Source: Agromyces cerinus
GTDB taxonomy: Bacteria > Actinomycetota > Actinomycetes > Actinomycetales > Microbacteriaceae
NCBI RefSeq assembly: GCF_016907835.1
Contig: NZ_JAFBCT010000001.1
Span: 3,224,001 to 3,288,000, forward strand
Direction: 5' to 3'
DNA length: 64,000 bases
Below are positions 60,746 to 64,000 of this stretch, piece after piece. The notes beneath the pieces are model-generated. The model did not search any database, was not told where the DNA came from, and worked only from the letters and a program-made list of their open reading frames with translations. The position numbers were made by a program, and so were the translations under genes. Numbering within the stretch: the first letter of the stretch is position 1; every line of letters begins with the position of its first letter.

Positions 60746-61554
60746 TCGCGTGCTGCGCCGGTCATGATCGCGACCGCGTCGGTCATCGAGTGCGTCTGCG
60801 GCGTGATCGTCGCCGCACGCTTGCCGAGGCGCTGGATGTGGATGCGGTCGGCCACGTCGAACACGTGCGGCATGTTGTGCGAGATGAGGATGACCGGGAT
60901 TCCGCGATCGCGCAGGTTCCTGATGAGCTCGAGCACCTGGTTCGACTCCCGCACGCCGAGCGCTGCGGTCGGCTCGTCGAGCACGACCACCTTCGACCCG
61001 AAGGCCGCGGCACGCGCGACCGCGACAGCCTGACGCTGTCCGCCCGAGAGGTTCTCGACCGGCACGGTCACGTCCTGCAGCGTCGAGATGCCGAGCGCGC
61101 GCAGTTCGTTGCGCGCCTTCTCGCGCATGCCCTTCTGGTCGACGACGCGGAAGACCGAGCCGAGGATGCCGCGCTTGCGCTCCTCGCGCCCGAGGAACAG
61201 GTTCGCGGCCACGTCGAGCGCGGGCGAGACCGCGAGGTTCTGGTAGACCGTCTCGATGCCCGCGGCACGCGCATCCTGCGGGCGCTTGAAGTGCACCGGC
61301 TTCTCGTCGAGGAAGATCTCGCCCTCGTCGGGGATCTCGGCGCCCGTGAGGCATTTGATGAGCGTCGACTTGCCGGCGCCGTTGTCGCCGATGATGGCCA
61401 GCACCTCGCCCGGGTAGAGCTCGAGGCTCACCCCGTCGAGTCCGACGACCCGGCCGAAGGTCTTGACGAGCCGGCGTGCGCGCAGGATCGGGGTGCGGGT
61501 CTCTGCGGGGCCGGCGGCGGGCGCCTGGCCCGCGGCATCCGTTGCGGTGGTCAT
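60742..61554 (-). CDS. Sugar ABC importer ATP-binding protein (single-domain, FrcA-like)
   Basis: This 270-residue protein has Walker A GDNGAGKST, signature LSGGQRQAV, Walker B VVVLDEPTAALGV and switch ISHNMPHVFDVADRI. Unlike typical RbsA/XylG ATPases with two fused domains, only one domain is present, as in the fructose-type FrcA group. Its start overlaps the permease stop and its stop overlaps the ABM start. Confidence 0.93.
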   Translation of the reverse strand: MTTATDAAGQAPAAGPAETRTPILRARRLVKTFGRVVGLDGVSLELYPGEVLAIIGDNGAGKSTLIKCLTGAEIPDEGEIFLDEKPVHFKRPQDARAAGIETVYQNLAVSPALDVAANLFLGREERKRGILGSVFRVVDQKGMREKARNELRALGISTLQDVTVPVENLSGGQRQAVAVARAAAFGSKVVVLDEPTAALGVRESNQVLELIRNLRDRGIPVILISHNMPHVFDVADRIHIQRLGKRAATITPQTHSMTDAVAIMTGAARE

Positions 61555-62591
61555 TTGCGTACCTTTCGAATCCACTGGTCGACCGAGACGGCGACGATGA
61601 TGAGCACGCCGACGGCGAAGGTCTGCCAGAGCACGTCGAGCCCGGCGAGTGACAGGCCGTTGCGGAACACGCCGACGATGAGCGCACCGAGGAGGGTGCC
61701 CCACACGGTGCCGCGACCGCCGAAGAGGCTCGTGCCGCCGATGACGACGGCGGTGATCGAGTCGAGGTTGAGTTCTGCGCCCGCGTTGGGCGACGCCGCG
61801 TTCGTGCGACCGATCTGGATCCAGGCGCCGAGCGCGAGGATCGCGCCCGCCGCGAGGTAGACGCTCATGAGCACCCGGTTGACGCTGATGCCGGCGAGGC
61901 GCGCGGCCTCGGGGTCGTCGCCGACCGCGTAGACGTGTCGGCCCCAGGCCGTCTTCCCGAGGATCAGGGCGACCACCACGTAGAGCAGCAGCATCATCAG
62001 CACACCGACCGTGAAGTTCACGCCGCCGATGTTGAAGGTGGCGCCCATCGAGGTGAGCAGTTCGGGCATCTCCGCACCGCGGACGGTGGCGCCCCCCGAG
62101 TACAGCAGGGTGAGCGCGACGAAGATGCTGAGCGTGCCGAGGGTCACGATGAACGGGGGCAGCTTCAGACGGGTGACGAGGAAGCCGTTGAACGCGCCGG
62201 CCGCGAGTCCGACGACGAGGCCCAGGAAGAGGGCGAGCACCCCCGGGAGGCCGAGCTGCACGCTCGTCTGCGCCATCACCATCGAGCTCAGCACCATGAC
62301 CGCGCCGACCGAGAGGTCGATGCCTGCGGTGAGGATGATGAGGGTCTGGGCGACGGCGAGTGTTCCGACCACGGCGACCTGCTGCGTGATGAGCGAGAGG
62401 TTCGCGGGGTTCAGGAAGCGGTCGTTGAGCAGGCCGAAGACGATGACGGCGAGCACGAGCACGATCGCCGGGCTCACGGCCGGGTAGCGGTGCAGGATGT
62501 TGCGGACGCGGCTGAGTGGCGTCGTGCGGTCGAGGAACTCCTCGGCCAGGTCGAGCGCCGACGTCGGCGGCTCGGTGGTCTGCTGGGTCAC
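61551..62591 (-). CDS. Sugar ABC importer permease (RbsC/FrcC-like)
   Basis: This 346-residue protein has about ten membrane helices of the branched/ribose permease family. TLAVAQTLIILTAGIDLSVGAVMVL and the cytosolic coupling loop YAVGDDPEAARLAGISVNRV are family signatures, with GGTSLFGGRGTVWGTLLGALIVGVFRNGL near the end. GGAG lies 7 nt before the GTG start. Only one permease gene is present, so it is presumably a homodimer. Confidence 0.94.
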   Translation of the reverse strand: MTQQTTEPPTSALDLAEEFLDRTTPLSRVRNILHRYPAVSPAIVLVLAVIVFGLLNDRFLNPANLSLITQQVAVVGTLAVAQTLIILTAGIDLSVGAVMVLSSMVMAQTSVQLGLPGVLALFLGLVVGLAAGAFNGFLVTRLKLPPFIVTLGTLSIFVALTLLYSGGATVRGAEMPELLTSMGATFNIGGVNFTVGVLMMLLLYVVVALILGKTAWGRHVYAVGDDPEAARLAGISVNRVLMSVYLAAGAILALGAWIQIGRTNAASPNAGAELNLDSITAVVIGGTSLFGGRGTVWGTLLGALIVGVFRNGLSLAGLDVLWQTFAVGVLIIVAVSVDQWIRKVRK

Positions 62592-62727
62592 GTTGATACT
62601 CCGTTGTTCGGTGAGTGAGCGGTGCGGGCCGGGTGGGACCGGGAGCTGCGGGAGGGGTCATGATCAGGGGGAGCCGCGCCGCGGCATCCGTCACCGACCC
62701 GCACCGCTCACGATGCGGTGCCGGGGA

Positions 62728-63822
62728 TCAGCCCCAGCAGATCTCGCCGCCCTGCGCGGTGTCGATGGATTCGACACCCTCTTGCGGGTCGTCGGTGACG
62801 AGCGCGACGCCGGTGTCGAAGAAGTCGAGCCCCTCGGTCGTCTCCGGCGCCTTGCCGGTCTTCACGAGGTCGAAGATCGCCTGCACGCCGAGCTCGGCCA
62901 TCTTGACCGGGTACTGCTGGCTGGTCGCGCCGATGATGCCCTCGGCCACCTGGTCGACGCCGGCGCAGCCGCCGTCGACGGAGACGACGATCACATCGTC
63001 CTTGCCGGCTGCCTTGAAGGCCTCGTAGGCGCCGTACGCGGCCGGTTCGTTGATCGTGTAGACGACGTTGATGTCGGGGTTCTTCGAGAGCAGGGTCTCG
63101 GCGGCGGTGCGGCCGCCGTCTTCGGCGCCACCGGATGCCTCGTTGCCGACGATCTCGTAGTCGCCACCGCTGTAGGTGCCGCTCTTCGCCTCGTCGCCAT
63201 TGACCGCTGCGTCGGCGGTGTCGATGCCCATGCCGTCGAGGAAGCCCTGGTCGCGGTTGTAGTCGACCGAGACGATCTTGTCGTCGAACAGGTCGATGAG
63301 CGCGATGGTCGCCGTCTCGCCGGCGAGCTTGGCCGCGGTCCAGCGGCCGATCTCCTGGCCTGCCGCGAAGTTGTCGGTCGCGAAGGTGATGTCGACGGCT
63401 TCGGGATCGGCCGGCGGGGTGTCGAGCGCGATCACGAAGAGGCCGGCGTCGCGGGCCTTCACGAGCGCGTCTTCGACGCCGGGCCCGTTCGGAGTGATCA
63501 GGATGCCGGCGTCGCCCTTGGAGATGGCGTTCTCGACGGCCTGGATCTGGGTGTCCTCGTCGCCGTCCTCCTTGCCCGCGGCGAGCGTGAGCTCGACGCC
63601 GAGCTTGTCGGCAGCGGCCTCCGCGCCGTCCTGCATGGCGACGAAGAACGGGTTGGTCGTGGTCTTGACGATGAGCGAGACGCCGATCGCGTCAGTGTCA
63701 CCGCTCTCGCCGCCTGCGTCGGCGCCCGCGGCACAGCCGGTCAGGGCGAGCGCCGCGGCAGCGGTCAGCGATCCTGCGGCGATGAGACGGCGGCGGAGCG
63801 CACCTGGTGCTGTGTGATTCAT
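62728..63822 (-). CDS. Sugar ABC importer substrate-binding lipoprotein
   Basis: This 364-residue protein has a basic N-terminus, a hydrophobic signal and lipobox LALTGC (Cys about residue 30), then a type I periplasmic-binding fold (IGVSLIVKTTTNPFFVAMQDGAEAAAD; GKDDVIVVSVDGGCAGVDQVAEG). It resembles RbsB/FrcB proteins; the sugar is not determinable. First gene of the operon binding protein, permease, ATPase, ABM. GAGGAG lies 8 nt before the ATG. TGACA...TGTCA operators lie between it and the divergent regulator. Confidence 0.93.
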   Translation of the reverse strand: MNHTAPGALRRRLIAAGSLTAAAALALTGCAAGADAGGESGDTDAIGVSLIVKTTTNPFFVAMQDGAEAAADKLGVELTLAAGKEDGDEDTQIQAVENAISKGDAGILITPNGPGVEDALVKARDAGLFVIALDTPPADPEAVDITFATDNFAAGQEIGRWTAAKLAGETATIALIDLFDDKIVSVDYNRDQGFLDGMGIDTADAAVNGDEAKSGTYSGGDYEIVGNEASGGAEDGGRTAAETLLSKNPDINVVYTINEPAAYGAYEAFKAAGKDDVIVVSVDGGCAGVDQVAEGIIGATSQQYPVKMAELGVQAIFDLVKTGKAPETTEGLDFFDTGVALVTDDPQEGVESIDTAQGGEICWG

Positions 63823-63862
63823 CGATGAATCTCCTCTGGTGTTGGAAGGCCCGTTGTCGCCT

Positions 63863-63876
63863 TGACAACGATGTCA
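63863..63876. promoter_or_regulatory. LacI-type operator TGACAACGATGTCA
   Basis: Perfect TGACA/TGTCA arms around ACGA, with central CG. It is 41 bp upstream of the binding-protein start and matches a second site 79 bp away that overlaps the start of the divergent gene. Confidence 0.68.
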
Positions 63877-63903
63877 GGGATAGGTCTAGCTCACCGACGC
63901 ATG

Positions 63904-63909
63904 TATAGT
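63904..63909 (+). promoter_or_regulatory. -10 hexamer TATAGT for the divergent regulator
   Basis: TATAGT lies 31 nt before the GTG at 63941; GGGAG follows as ribosome site. Confidence 0.5.
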
Positions 63910-63940
63910 CAAGTCCAACTTGCACATTTGGGAGCAAATC

Positions 63941-64000
63941 GTGACACCGTTGTCAAACTCGAGTACCGCGCCGGAGAGCGCACGTTCGCGACCGACGATG
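63941..64000 (+). CDS. Probable LacI-family regulator, N-terminal fragment
   Basis: The frame is open from GTG 63941 to the window edge (20 codons) and reads MTPLSNSSTAPESARSRPTM. The final RPTM is how the LacI helix-turn-helix (RPTMADVA...) usually begins, but the domain itself lies outside the window. Support comes from GGGAG 7 nt upstream, a TATAGT -10, the divergent sugar ABC operon, and two central-CG palindromes, one of which overlaps its first codons (autoregulation). Confirmation needs the next 150 bases. Confidence 0.58.
   Translation, partial: MTPLSNSSTAPESARSRPTM
63942..63955. promoter_or_regulatory. LacI-type operator TGACACCGTTGTCA overlapping a start codon
   Basis: Same TGACA-nCGn-TGTCA form as the site at 63863-63876. 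It covers the second base of the GTG start to codon 5 of the divergent gene. Confidence 0.65.

Overview
The window is GC-rich DNA, densely packed with genes. It reads as chromosome from a Gram-positive actinobacterium of the Microbacteriaceae (Agromyces/Microbacterium-like). The evidence is a C50 carotenoid operon, NucS in place of MutS/MutL-type repair genes, a DUF222-HNH gene behind an actinobacterial-type SOS box, many GTG starts, frequent leaderless-type promoters and a recurring CGGATGC/GCATCCG heptamer. The family assignment is inference. I see no rRNA, tRNA, CRISPR array, intact insertion sequence or prophage.

Layout. 1-4131: end of crtE, then crtB, crtI, crtYe, crtYf and crtEb with overlapping stops and starts, which together make a C50 carotenoid from GGPP via lycopene. 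4155-7277: a methyltransferase with its GntR-type regulator, and a three-gene set of small membrane/envelope proteins (YtxH, holin-X, DUF3618). 7378-13606: heme genes hemY/cgoX and hemE on minus and hemA on plus, separated by an SRPBCC-ArsR pair with tandem operators and by an unknown membrane protein. 13584-17329: acetyltransferase, SOS-type HNH protein, glycyl-tRNA synthetase. 17469-21361: a membrane esterase coupled to an MprF-like protein, a probable pair that makes and removes aminoacyl lipids. 21422-28956: lactate-monooxygenase-like enzyme, Nudix, lipase-like hydrolase, acetyltransferase, class A beta-lactamase-like protein, M13 peptidase and a PBP4-like carboxypeptidase. 29174-34676: two-component system, hydrolase and Trk potassium uptake. 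34737-40381: MATE exporter, an ABC-2 exporter with a GbsR/MarR regulator, and a LacI regulator. 40468-45390: SDR, secreted FnIII protein, and threonine degradation (tdh-kbl). 45726-57407: large secreted proteins (M9 and M6 proteases, a 749-residue membrane protein with an Ig-like ectodomain, a lipoprotein) around an MFS carrier, nucS and a HAD phosphatase. 57541-64000: DUF2804, DUF389, TetR, and a sugar ABC operon with a translationally coupled ABM monooxygenase and a divergent LacI-type regulator that runs off the right edge.

Regulation visible in the sequence. Ten genes have a TAnnnT hexamer exactly 6 nt before a GTG start or 7 nt before an ATG start (nine), or the near match CAGACT (one), with little or no Shine-Dalgarno sequence. 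Palindromic operators tie the ArsR, GbsR/MarR and both LacI regulators to nearby promoters. One LacI core palindrome recurs inside a perfect 24-bp palindrome before an MFS gene 8 kb away. Two coding regions (hemE and the M13 peptidase) appear to carry small in-frame insertions derived from a dispersed repeat with the core GAGCCKGTCGA.
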